Below are positions 57,556-64,000 of a stretch of 64,000 nucleotides of DNA, piece by piece. Made by a program: the position numbers and the translations under genes. Below the pieces are notes generated by a model. The model was not told the DNA's origin. It was given only the letters and a program-made list of their open reading frames with translations, and searched no databases. The DNA comes from Flexivirga alba (GTDB taxonomy: Bacteria > Actinomycetota > Actinomycetes > Actinomycetales > Dermatophilaceae). Every line of letters begins with the position of its first letter. Position 1 is the first letter of the stretch. Location: assembly GCF_042661025.1 (NCBI RefSeq), contig NZ_JBHSWH010000001.1:4402001-4466000 (forward strand). Direction: 5' to 3'.

Positions 57556-58294
57556 CCGCATCGGCATCTCCGGCAGCACGCTGCATCGTCTCCGCCGCAG
57601 TCCACACCCCGACACCCGGCACGGATCGCAAGCGCTGCCAGGCCTTTTCGCGAGGCAACATGCTGCACTCCTCAAGTCGTGGTGCGACTTGCAGCACCCG
57701 TTGCACGGTGTCGGCCCGGCGCCCGTCGACCCCGGCGCGCAGCCACTCCCAGGACGGGATGCGCCGCCACGCCGCGATGTCCGGGGCAACCATCAACCGC
57801 ATTGACGCGATCACCTCGGCCGGGCCGGGGGCCGGTTCGCCATACCGACGGACGAGTTGCCGGTAGGCGCCGAACGCCTGCTTGCCGGTGACGCGCTGCT
57901 CGATGATCGCGGGGATCAGGCTGTCGATGACCAGTCGTGACCGCGCGACCCGCCAGTGCTGTTGCTCCTTGGCGACCTGACGGAGCGTGTCATCGTGCAC
58001 CCGAAAATCACCGGGGTCGTCCGCCGCACCGAGCAGGTCGGGCAAGCCGGACAGCAACCACTGCGAGCCGGGTCCCCACGCCTGAGCGACGATCCGGTCG
58101 CCCTGCTGCGCCGGCTCCTGATGGAGCCGCAGCGTTCCCGGACCGCCAGGAGTGCGGGCGGTTCGCCATACAACTCCGGGAGCGGTGTGGAAGCTCGGGT
58201 CACCCGATCCGTGGCGATAGGTGGCCAGGATCGCGCCGAACGGGACTTGCCGCCCGGGCGCGAAGTCGGCCGTTGCCGTGGGCGGTGTGGTCAC
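57356..58294 (-). CDS. DNA-3-methyladenine glycosylase-like HhH-GPD protein
   Basis: 312 residues. The HhH-GPD core is seen in LRSVPGVGVWTAAETMQRAA (hairpin-helix-hairpin) followed by YGDYHVAKDIG with the catalytic Asp. The first ~130 residues resemble the AlkA-like N-terminal lobe of actinobacterial homologues. It would remove alkylated bases from DNA in base-excision repair. ATG 58294 overlaps the stop of the upstream gene (ATGA). Confidence 0.85.
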   Translation of the reverse strand: MTTPPTATADFAPGRQVPFGAILATYRHGSGDPSFHTAPGVVWRTARTPGGPGTLRLHQEPAQQGDRIVAQAWGPGSQWLLSGLPDLLGAADDPGDFRVHDDTLRQVAKEQQHWRVARSRLVIDSLIPAIIEQRVTGKQAFGAYRQLVRRYGEPAPGPAEVIASMRLMVAPDIAAWRRIPSWEWLRAGVDGRRADTVQRVLQVAPRLEECSMLPREKAWQRLRSVPGVGVWTAAETMQRAAGDADAVSYGDYHVAKDIGHALTGAAVDDVGLEQLLRPYAGHRYRVQYLVMAGRLGAPRHGARLAIPTHLPQ

Positions 58295-59037
58295 CGCCGC
58301 CGGAAGGTGAGCAGCGCCAGCCCGAAGTTGCCGTTCTCAGCGGCCGCAACGGTGTTGGCCTGCCGGCCCTCCTCGAGAGCCAGGTCGCCGACCAGGGACA
58401 GGCCCTGCTCGTCGGCGCGAGCCACCAGCGAGCGCACGTCGGCGACCGCGATGCCGCCGGCCTCGCGGGGACCCAGCCGCAACGAGATCATGATCAGCCC
58501 GCCACGACGTAGGGCCGCCGTGCCACGGGCGAGGTCCTCGTCGACGGTGGCCGGGTCGCTGGAGTGCGGGTGCAGCCGGACGACCAGATCGACCGAGCCC
58601 GCGTCGATGTCGGTGCCCACCACATCGGGTCGCATCACATCGACGGCGAGCGGTGCGAAACCGATCTTGGTCGCCCACCGGGAGAAGACCGACCGGGTGC
58701 CGGCGGTGTCGACGATCACCGAGTGCCGGCGACCGTCGTCGACGACGCGCAACAGCGCGGCCAGGGCACCGAAGGCCGCCCAGGCACTGGTGTCGTCGAG
58801 CGTGCGCGCGAGCCCGAGGCGGCGCGCGGCTTTGCGGGCCAGCCGCGCCTCGTCACCGTCGAGCAACAGCCCGGTGCTGCGCACTCCGTTGAAGTCGGCG
58901 GCCCGCAGCGAGACCTTCTGCTCGACGGGGCGCGGCAGCTTGGCCGCGGTGTCCTTGGCCGCCTGCCGGGCACGACCGACCACACGCTGAACTGCTGGAG
59001 AACCGGAGAGACGAGCCGCTGAGGAGTGGACCTTCAC
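58291..59037 (-). CDS. Hypothetical protein, methyltransferase-like C-terminus
   Basis: 248 residues. A basic N-terminus (MKVHSSAARLSGSPAVQRVV, AKLPRPVEQKV) is followed by an alpha/beta part: HSVIVDTAGTRSVFSRWATK, VVGTDIDAGSVDLVVRLHPH, ALRRGGLIMISLRLGP. The latter two resemble late strands of class I methyltransferases, but no clear SAM-binding GxGxG is seen. I do not recognise the family. Coupled to the DNA glycosylase gene; starts nine bases from the next gene's stop. Confidence 0.6.
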   Translation of the reverse strand: MKVHSSAARLSGSPAVQRVVGRARQAAKDTAAKLPRPVEQKVSLRAADFNGVRSTGLLLDGDEARLARKAARRLGLARTLDDTSAWAAFGALAALLRVVDDGRRHSVIVDTAGTRSVFSRWATKIGFAPLAVDVMRPDVVGTDIDAGSVDLVVRLHPHSSDPATVDEDLARGTAALRRGGLIMISLRLGPREAGGIAVADVRSLVARADEQGLSLVGDLALEEGRQANTVAAAENGNFGLALLTFRRR

Positions 59038-59046
59038 CCTTCGACT

Positions 59047-60003
59047 CTAACCGGAGACGGTGACAGGCGAGGGCAGATAATGGCTCAGCAACCCGCGTTG
59101 CACTGTGCCGAGTGCCGTTTCGAGATGCTCCATTCCCGGTGTCACCACCCGTGTCGTCGCCATCCCGTGCAGGGCAGCGAGGTTGAGCAGCGCGGTGCTC
59201 GTGCCCCCGATCGCACCCGACGCGCCGACGACTTCCGGGTTCAACTCGGCCGGTAGGTCGCCGTCCAGTGTCTCGAAATCGCGGTATCTGCCGCGGTCCT
59301 CCGCCGGGTGCGGGCACACCACCAGGCGCTTGCCCCGCCGGCGGGTGTCCACCGCGATCCGCTCGACGTGACGCAGGTGGGCCGTCTCGTCGAGCGCGCC
59401 GATCTCGACCCATGGCGAGCTCAGGAAGATCACCCGATCGTCGCTCGGGTCAGGTCGTCGATGACCGACATGGGCGCCGAACTCGGCTCTGATGCGCGGC
59501 TCCAGGGCGAATTCGCGGCGTGCGTCATACATTGCGAATCGGGTGCTGGTCAGCCCGCGGACGGCACCTTCGACGGCCAGCGCTCGCGTGGTCGTCCACG
59601 GCTCCTTGATGCCCTGCCGGCGCCAGGCCGCACGTCTGGTGCGCCAGTCGCCATACGTCCCGAGGCCCTCGTCGGTGACGACGGTGCGGATCGGACGTCT
59701 CGGTGCGGCACGGCGCATCGTGAGCCAGGCCCGGATGCCCGGCGCACCGACCGACAGATAGGTCAGCGGCTCGTCGGGCAACTCCGCGAGCGCTCCGACA
59801 GAGTCGACGATCCGCAACTGCGCACCCGTCGGCAGCGCGAGGAATCTGCGTATGTCGTCCGTGCCGACGTGCGCCTTGCCCAGGAACCGGCCGCCCTCGA
59901 GGTAGGTCACGCGCAGCGGGCCTTCTGCGCCGCGAAGGTATGCCGCGAGGTGAACCAGATGCGTGCGACTGCGCACACCGCTGATGACTGCTTCCAAGGT
60001 CAC
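59047..60003 (-). CDS. Polysialyltransferase/GT52-like surface glycan transferase
   Basis: 318 residues from GTG 60003, which overlaps the GT2 stop (GTGA); the open frame upstream is a shadow. Seen: AVISGVRSRTHLVHLAAYLR at the start, VIFLSSPWVEIGALDETAHL, KRLVVCPHPAEDRGRYRDFE (HP motif) and SGAIGGTSTALLNLAALHG (SS/T motif). HP and S-S/T motifs mark bacterial sialyl- and polysialyltransferase folds (GT52 and relatives). The assignment is by motif only; the sugar is unknown. Confidence 0.6.
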   Translation of the reverse strand: MTLEAVISGVRSRTHLVHLAAYLRGAEGPLRVTYLEGGRFLGKAHVGTDDIRRFLALPTGAQLRIVDSVGALAELPDEPLTYLSVGAPGIRAWLTMRRAAPRRPIRTVVTDEGLGTYGDWRTRRAAWRRQGIKEPWTTTRALAVEGAVRGLTSTRFAMYDARREFALEPRIRAEFGAHVGHRRPDPSDDRVIFLSSPWVEIGALDETAHLRHVERIAVDTRRRGKRLVVCPHPAEDRGRYRDFETLDGDLPAELNPEVVGASGAIGGTSTALLNLAALHGMATTRVVTPGMEHLETALGTVQRGLLSHYLPSPVTVSG

Positions 60004-60899
60004 ACCACCGGTGGCCGGCCGACGCGGGCCAGCCGACACACCGTCCGCCAGGCCATCGGTTGCCGGACACCGGCGTCGGTGCGGACGCCTTCCACGAATC
60101 CCCCGATCCAGGTGCGCAGCGCCCGATGGTCGTGCACCCGGACCACGGTCACGCCGGTCCACACGGTGAGGTAGACCGGCACCAACGGCGCCGGAAGGTT
60201 GCGCTTGGCGACCCAGACCCGGTTGCGAGCGTTCGTGTGGAAGTAGACCTCGTGACGTGCCGCCGGCGTCGCCGGGTGATGTATGACGATCGACGGCGCG
60301 TACTCGATGCGCCAGCCCACGTCGGCCAGCCGCCACGCGAGATCGACGCCCTCGTGACCGAAGAAGAAGTGGCCGGGCCAGCCACCGACCTGGTCAAATG
60401 CCTTGCGGCGCACCAGAACTGCCGCTTCCCAGAACCACGCCACCGGGCCGGGCCGGCCGCCGTTGCGTACCTGGAAGCGCGGAACCCATCGACGCGGTGA
60501 CGGCTTACCGTCGGGGTCGACGCCGCGCGGCTGGACGACCGCGATCCGGTCGTCGGCGCGGAGTTTCGCCGCGAGTTCGGCGATCACATCGACGGTCGGG
60601 AGCGCCGCGTCGTCGTCGTAGAAATAGATGAACTCGCCGCGGGCTTCGCGCGCAGCGACGTTCCGGCCCTCCGGAATGCCGACGTTCTCAGGTAGGTGCA
60701 CGCTGCGCACCCAGTCCGGCAGGCCTTCCGGGCGCCAGCCGTTGCCCACAACTACGACATCGAGCACAACACCTTCTTGTGCTCGAAGGGTCGCCAGTGC
60801 GTGACGCAACTCGGCCGGACGGTCCCCCATGTGCAACATCGCGACACCAACAGTGGGCAACGCCGAGGACGAATCCGGCGTGCCGACAGTGCCTTCCAC
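60000..60899 (-). CDS. Glycosyltransferase family 2 (rhamnosyltransferase-like)
   Basis: 299 residues from GTG 60899 with GGGAG upstream. GT-A fold: TVGVAMLHMGDRPAELRHAL, VVVVGNGW, NVGIPEGRNVAAREARGEFI, YDDDA (DxD), then GHEGVDLAWRLADVGWRIEY (ED-type base) and HHPATP. Typical of GT2 enzymes that extend surface polysaccharides. Coupled to the following polysialyltransferase-like gene. The start lies only three bases from the divergent AraC start. Confidence 0.85.
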   Translation of the reverse strand: MEGTVGTPDSSSALPTVGVAMLHMGDRPAELRHALATLRAQEGVVLDVVVVGNGWRPEGLPDWVRSVHLPENVGIPEGRNVAAREARGEFIYFYDDDAALPTVDVIAELAAKLRADDRIAVVQPRGVDPDGKPSPRRWVPRFQVRNGGRPGPVAWFWEAAVLVRRKAFDQVGGWPGHFFFGHEGVDLAWRLADVGWRIEYAPSIVIHHPATPAARHEVYFHTNARNRVWVAKRNLPAPLVPVYLTVWTGVTVVRVHDHRALRTWIGGFVEGVRTDAGVRQPMAWRTVCRLARVGRPPVV

Positions 60900-60902
60900 C
60901 CA

Positions 60903-61928
60903 ATGACTCCCTTGCCATCTCCCTGCACGACCCCGCGGGACGCACGCTACGAGTCGCTCTTGAACGGAGTGCGGAGCGTGCCTGAACATCTCGACAACCC
61001 TGCTGGTGCGCCGGGTGGCAGGCGCATCCCAACCCGCGCCGGGAATGCATCGCCGCCCACGTGGCTTGCACCCGACATGGACGCTGCCCCGCCCTGGCGG
61101 ATCGACCGCTCCTGGTCCACCGATCTGCCGATGGGTGCGACGTTGGAGCCGAGTCGATCGTCGCTGTGGTTGCTCGTGTGCGCGGGTTCGGTCACTCTGG
61201 GCGGACACGACGCGATCGTTCTGCGCACGGGCGATGCGGCATACGTGCATCACGCCTTGTTGCATCCGGTGCGCGCCACCGTCGACAGCCGCCTGTCGGT
61301 GGCCGATCTGCGATCCCAGCGCCCGCAGGCCCCGCGGCTGATGGTCGCGCGAGGGTTCGCGGAGCGGCAGAGCGGCATCGTCGCGCTGCTGGCCGCCTGC
61401 CCCGTGCGCGGCGAGATGAAGGTCGAACGCCCCGGCGTCACTGCTGCGTATGGCGAACTGCTGGGCTCGGCCATGTTGTCCGAGCAGGAGCGCAACACCG
61501 ATGAGCGGCTGCCCCGATCGTCCGCCGATCCGGTCGTGCGCGCCGCCGCAATCGCCATGGCCGACAACCCGATCCGCGCCTGGACGCTCGCCGAACTCGC
61601 TGCTTTGTCCCATGTCGGGACGACGACGTTGGTCCAACGTTTCCGGCAGGCCACCGGGCTGGCACCGATGCAATTGTTACGCCGGTTGCGGATGCGCCAC
61701 GCGATGAACGAGCTGACCGGATCCGATGCCGCGATGGCGACCATCGCGCAGCGCTCGGGCTACGGCTCGGCCGAGGCCTTCGTCCGTGCTTTTCGTGCGG
61801 AGACCGGCCTCACCCCCGGCCGCTGGCGTCAGTCGGCGCGCGGCACCAGCCTGATGACGGCGAACCCCACGGCAGCCAGCGCGGTCGCGACCGCTCCCAC
61901 CGCCATGGCGGTCCAGACGTCTCGGTGA
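60903..61928 (+). CDS. AraC-family transcription regulator (cupin type)
   Basis: Up to 341 residues from ATG 60903; GTG 60978 (CGGAG upstream) is a likely alternative that leaves room for a promoter. An N-terminal cupin-like domain (APPWRIDRSWSTDL, LRTGDAAYVHHALLHPVR) is followed by two HTH motifs (WTLAELAALSHVGTTTLVQR, MATIAQRSGYGSAEAFVRAF). The last ~28 residues overlap the convergent MFS gene. Cupin AraC proteins often control a neighbouring pump or oxidoreductase, here perhaps the MFS gene. Confidence 0.83.
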   Translation: MTPLPSPCTTPRDARYESLLNGVRSVPEHLDNPAGAPGGRRIPTRAGNASPPTWLAPDMDAAPPWRIDRSWSTDLPMGATLEPSRSSLWLLVCAGSVTLGGHDAIVLRTGDAAYVHHALLHPVRATVDSRLSVADLRSQRPQAPRLMVARGFAERQSGIVALLAACPVRGEMKVERPGVTAAYGELLGSAMLSEQERNTDERLPRSSADPVVRAAAIAMADNPIRAWTLAELAALSHVGTTTLVQRFRQATGLAPMQLLRRLRMRHAMNELTGSDAAMATIAQRSGYGSAEAFVRAFRAETGLTPGRWRQSARGTSLMTANPTAASAVATAPTAMAVQTSR

Positions 61929-63043
61929 TCGACGACCAGCCCGCCGACGACCGCGCCGAGGGTGATCGCCGCCTGGAACGCCGTGACCTGCAGTGACACG
62001 GCCGACTCAACTCTCTTCGGCTCGACGCGGGACACCCACAGCTGGGTCGTCACCGGCACCATGTTGAATCCGGTGCCCCACGCGACGACGGCCAGCGCGA
62101 CCACGACCGTGGACGGATGCAGCGCCATCAACGCCAGCCCGACCAGCAGGATCGCCGGCGCCAACGCCACACCCAGCCGCAGCCTGCTCGACAGCCAGCC
62201 GCCGGCCAGGTTGCCGGCCAATCCACCGATGCCCCAGGCCACCAACAGCACCGTCACCAGTGAGGGCGTCACCGCCTGCAGCGCCACTCGGATGTAGGGA
62301 TAGGCAGCAAAGTTGCCGAACGCCGCCAGGGCGATCATCGCCACCCCGGCCATCAGCCGACGGTTGCCCAAGGCCTGGCGCATCATCACCGATCCGGCTC
62401 CAGGATGAGCCGGCACCGGTGGCAGCAGCCGCGCCACGGCCAGCCACGAGGCAGCAGTGGCCGCGATGAGTATGACGAACACCCCGCGCCAGCCGATGCT
62501 GTCGCCGAGCACCGAGGCCAGGGGCACACCGACGATGGTCGCGACGCTCGTCCCCAGCGACATCGCCGTCGAGATCAGTGCCGGTCGTCCGGTGATCGCC
62601 ACGCCTACACCGAAGGTGAAGGACCAGTAGCCGGCGATCGCTACGCCCAGCAGGACCCGCCCTGCCAGGAGCAACGGCAGCGTCGGGGCGAGCGCCACCA
62701 GCACGTTCGAGACGAACGCGAGTGCCAGCAACCCGAGCAACACCCGGCGACGGTCGGCTCGCGGCAGCACCGACGAGATCGTCGGCGCCGTGATCGCACC
62801 GGCCAGCGCGGTCGCCGCGACGGCCAGCCCTGCTCGCCCTTCCGTGACGTGCAGATCGCCCGCGAGCAACGGCAGCACCCCGGCCGGGACGAACTCCGCA
62901 CCCACCAGCACGGCAGTGCCCGTCGCCAGGACGAGCGCAATCACCACAGCACGGCCACCGGTGGCCGGCGGCTGCTTATGGTCAGCAGTGTCGACCGCGA
63001 CGGAACTGGTCTGTTCGGAGCAAGTCACCCACCAAGCATCCAT
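61829..63043 (-). CDS. MFS transporter, arabinose-efflux/AraJ type
   Basis: 404 residues with about 12 membrane segments. LVGAEFVPAGVLPLLAGDLH and LPRADRRRVLLGLLALAFVS (motif A region), then a second half with GWLSSRLRLGVALAPAILLV. Resembles DHA1 sugar or drug efflux pumps (AraJ, YdhP-like). Its end overlaps the convergent AraC gene by 100 bases. Substrate unknown. Confidence 0.85.
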   Translation of the reverse strand: MDAWWVTCSEQTSSVAVDTADHKQPPATGGRAVVIALVLATGTAVLVGAEFVPAGVLPLLAGDLHVTEGRAGLAVAATALAGAITAPTISSVLPRADRRRVLLGLLALAFVSNVLVALAPTLPLLLAGRVLLGVAIAGYWSFTFGVGVAITGRPALISTAMSLGTSVATIVGVPLASVLGDSIGWRGVFVILIAATAASWLAVARLLPPVPAHPGAGSVMMRQALGNRRLMAGVAMIALAAFGNFAAYPYIRVALQAVTPSLVTVLLVAWGIGGLAGNLAGGWLSSRLRLGVALAPAILLVGLALMALHPSTVVVALAVVAWGTGFNMVPVTTQLWVSRVEPKRVESAVSLQVTAFQAAITLGAVVGGLVVDHRDVWTAMAVGAVATALAAVGFAVIRLVPRAD

Positions 63044-63079
63044 CCGGTCCCGTTCCCGGCGTGGATCCGGTGACCGGAG

Positions 63080-63517
63080 TCATTGATCGTGCGGCCGCGC
63101 ACCTTTCCGTAGCCCGCAGCAGACCAGCACGTCATCGAGGCGAACCTGTTCGAAACGGACCTGCCGCGCGAACTCGCCGGGGACGATCAGTCCGGGCCAC
63201 TCAAGCCACGAAAGCACAGGTAGGTCAAGCAGTTTCGCGGTCACCTCGCACTGGGTCCAGCGTGGCCATACGACTGCCGGATCGGTGCTGCGGGCGCGCT
63301 TGGCCACTTTGCCGGGGACTCGTTGCGTCGCCAGCTCCGCGTCGATCGCGGCCCGGCCGACGAGGGCATCGGGCACGAGCCAGGCCACTCCCCTGCCGTC
63401 CGCGAGATGCGAACGCACTCCGGTGCCGCGCTCGCGCAGTTGCTCGCTGGGCCCGAGCTCGAGGTGCTCCGGCACGGCATACCGAGCGAGCAGCTCCGTG
63501 TCGGGTGAGGTCGTCAT
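63080..63517 (-). CDS. Hypothetical protein
   Basis: 145 residues. The opening is TELLARYAVPEHLELGPSEQ; it then contains VVWPRWTQCEVTAKLLDLPV, a conserved-looking Trp/Pro-rich core, and a CC pair near the C-terminus. No membrane segment. I do not recognise a family. It starts seven bases after the SDR stop, so it is probably in the same operon. Confidence 0.55.
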   Translation of the reverse strand: MTTSPDTELLARYAVPEHLELGPSEQLRERGTGVRSHLADGRGVAWLVPDALVGRAAIDAELATQRVPGKVAKRARSTDPAVVWPRWTQCEVTAKLLDLPVLSWLEWPGLIVPGEFARQVRFEQVRLDDVLVCCGLRKGARPHDQ

Positions 63518-63524
63518 ACCTGCC

Positions 63525-64000
63525 TCAGATCGAGCTGCCGCCGTCGATGGTGATTACCTGGCCGTTGAGGTTGGTGTCGTCGAAGAGCAACGACCGCACG
63601 ACGGGCGCGATGTTCGCCGGCGTGACCATGCGGCCGGACGCAGTGCGCCGGGCGATGGTCGACAGTTGCTCGGTGCCGAGCACCGACGACATGTCGGAGG
63701 CGAAGAACCCGGGCGCGACGGAGTTGACCAGGAAGCGGCCGTGCATCTCACGCGCGAGGGTTCGCATCGCTGCGTCGAGGCCGCCCTTGGTCGCGGCATA
63801 CGTCACCAGACCTGAGTAGCCGCGCTGGGCGCAGACCGAGGTGACCATCACGATGCGACCCCGACCGGTGGTGGCCATCGCATGCCGGAGGAAGGCACGG
63901 GTCAGCACCAGCGGCGCTGTCAGGTTGGTCTGCACGATCTGCGCGATGCGCTCGGGCGAAGTGTGCAGATGCATCGAATCCTGGCCCATGGCAGCGTTGT
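63525..64000 (-). CDS. Short-chain dehydrogenase/reductase, C-terminal part (runs off window)
   Basis: The frame stays open to the window edge; an internal ATG at 63989 is not the start, since NAA just before it is the end of the SDR NNAG-type motif. The catalytic residues are present: Ser in MVTSVCAQRGYSG, then TYAATKGG with Tyr and Lys. VNSVAPGFFASDM and GQVITIDGGSSI are typical ends of FabG-like enzymes. An NAD(P)H-dependent ketone/alcohol reductase; substrate unknown. Confidence 0.88.
   Translation of the reverse strand, partial: NAAMGQDSMHLHTSPERIAQIVQTNLTAPLVLTRAFLRHAMATTGRGRIVMVTSVCAQRGYSGLVTYAATKGGLDAAMRTLAREMHGRFLVNSVAPGFFASDMSSVLGTEQLSTIARRTASGRMVTPANIAPVVRSLLFDDTNLNGQVITIDGGSSI

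Noticed and set aside
57107..57805. Open frame on the plus strand across the DNA glycosylase gene
   Set aside because: It is antisense to a clear HhH-GPD protein and shows no family motif.

Overview
The window is GC-rich DNA from an actinobacterium. Several genes fit a member of the order Micrococcales, perhaps a Dermacoccaceae or Intrasporangiaceae relative: mycothione reductase, the F420 genes fbiA/fbiB, WhiB2, the secA-hpf-lpqB-mtrB-mtrA block, and long-form HPF next to an orphan response regulator. The lineage is inferred from gene content and order only. I see no rRNA, tRNA, CRISPR array, insertion sequence or prophage. Genes are dense and many are coupled by ATGA or GTGA overlaps.

Layout. 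1-9.8 kb: the N-terminal part of a large multidomain acyl-CoA carboxylase running off the left edge; a DUF6912 / wax-ester-synthase pair; a TarS-like glycosyltransferase; a CpaE-like ATPase with a SAF/CpaB-like partner; a small excisionase-type HTH protein. 10-24.3 kb: an envelope and secretion block holding a LysM protein, an Rv3235-like protein, secA, two multi-GNAT proteins, an orphan response regulator, hpf, comF, and lpqB-mtrB-mtrA. 24.3-29 kb: a NarL-type two-component pair, a flavin oxidase and ahcY. 29-34.3 kb: a biotin locus, bioQ divergent from bioB-bioA-bioF-bioD, with a clear BioQ-type operator over the bioB start. 34.3-43.4 kb: accessory genes, namely an esterase, a phosphotransferase, a GNAT, a degenerate polysaccharide deacetylase with a beta-propeller lipoprotein, a tyrosine-phosphatase-like protein, DUF808, mycothione reductase and an MFS pump. 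43.4-55 kb: the conserved manB-whiB2-fbiAB neighbourhood (sugar phosphate, cell-surface glycosyltransferase, F420 synthesis). 55-64 kb: a TetR/MFS pair, a DNA glycosylase, two glycosyltransferase-like genes, an AraC regulator, another MFS pump, and an SDR running off the right edge.

Two things stand out. First, six conserved genes (secA, mtrA, mtrB, bioB, a large membrane glycosyltransferase, a DHA2-type pump) are each broken by exactly one missing base, mostly in or beside G/C runs. This points to systematic homopolymer errors in the sequence rather than true pseudogenes. Second, a ~102-bp hairpin-bearing element occurs twice, 29 kb apart and in the same orientation, each time directly before a gene start (the LysM protein and the phosphatase). 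I do not recognise it; it is the best candidate here for something undescribed.
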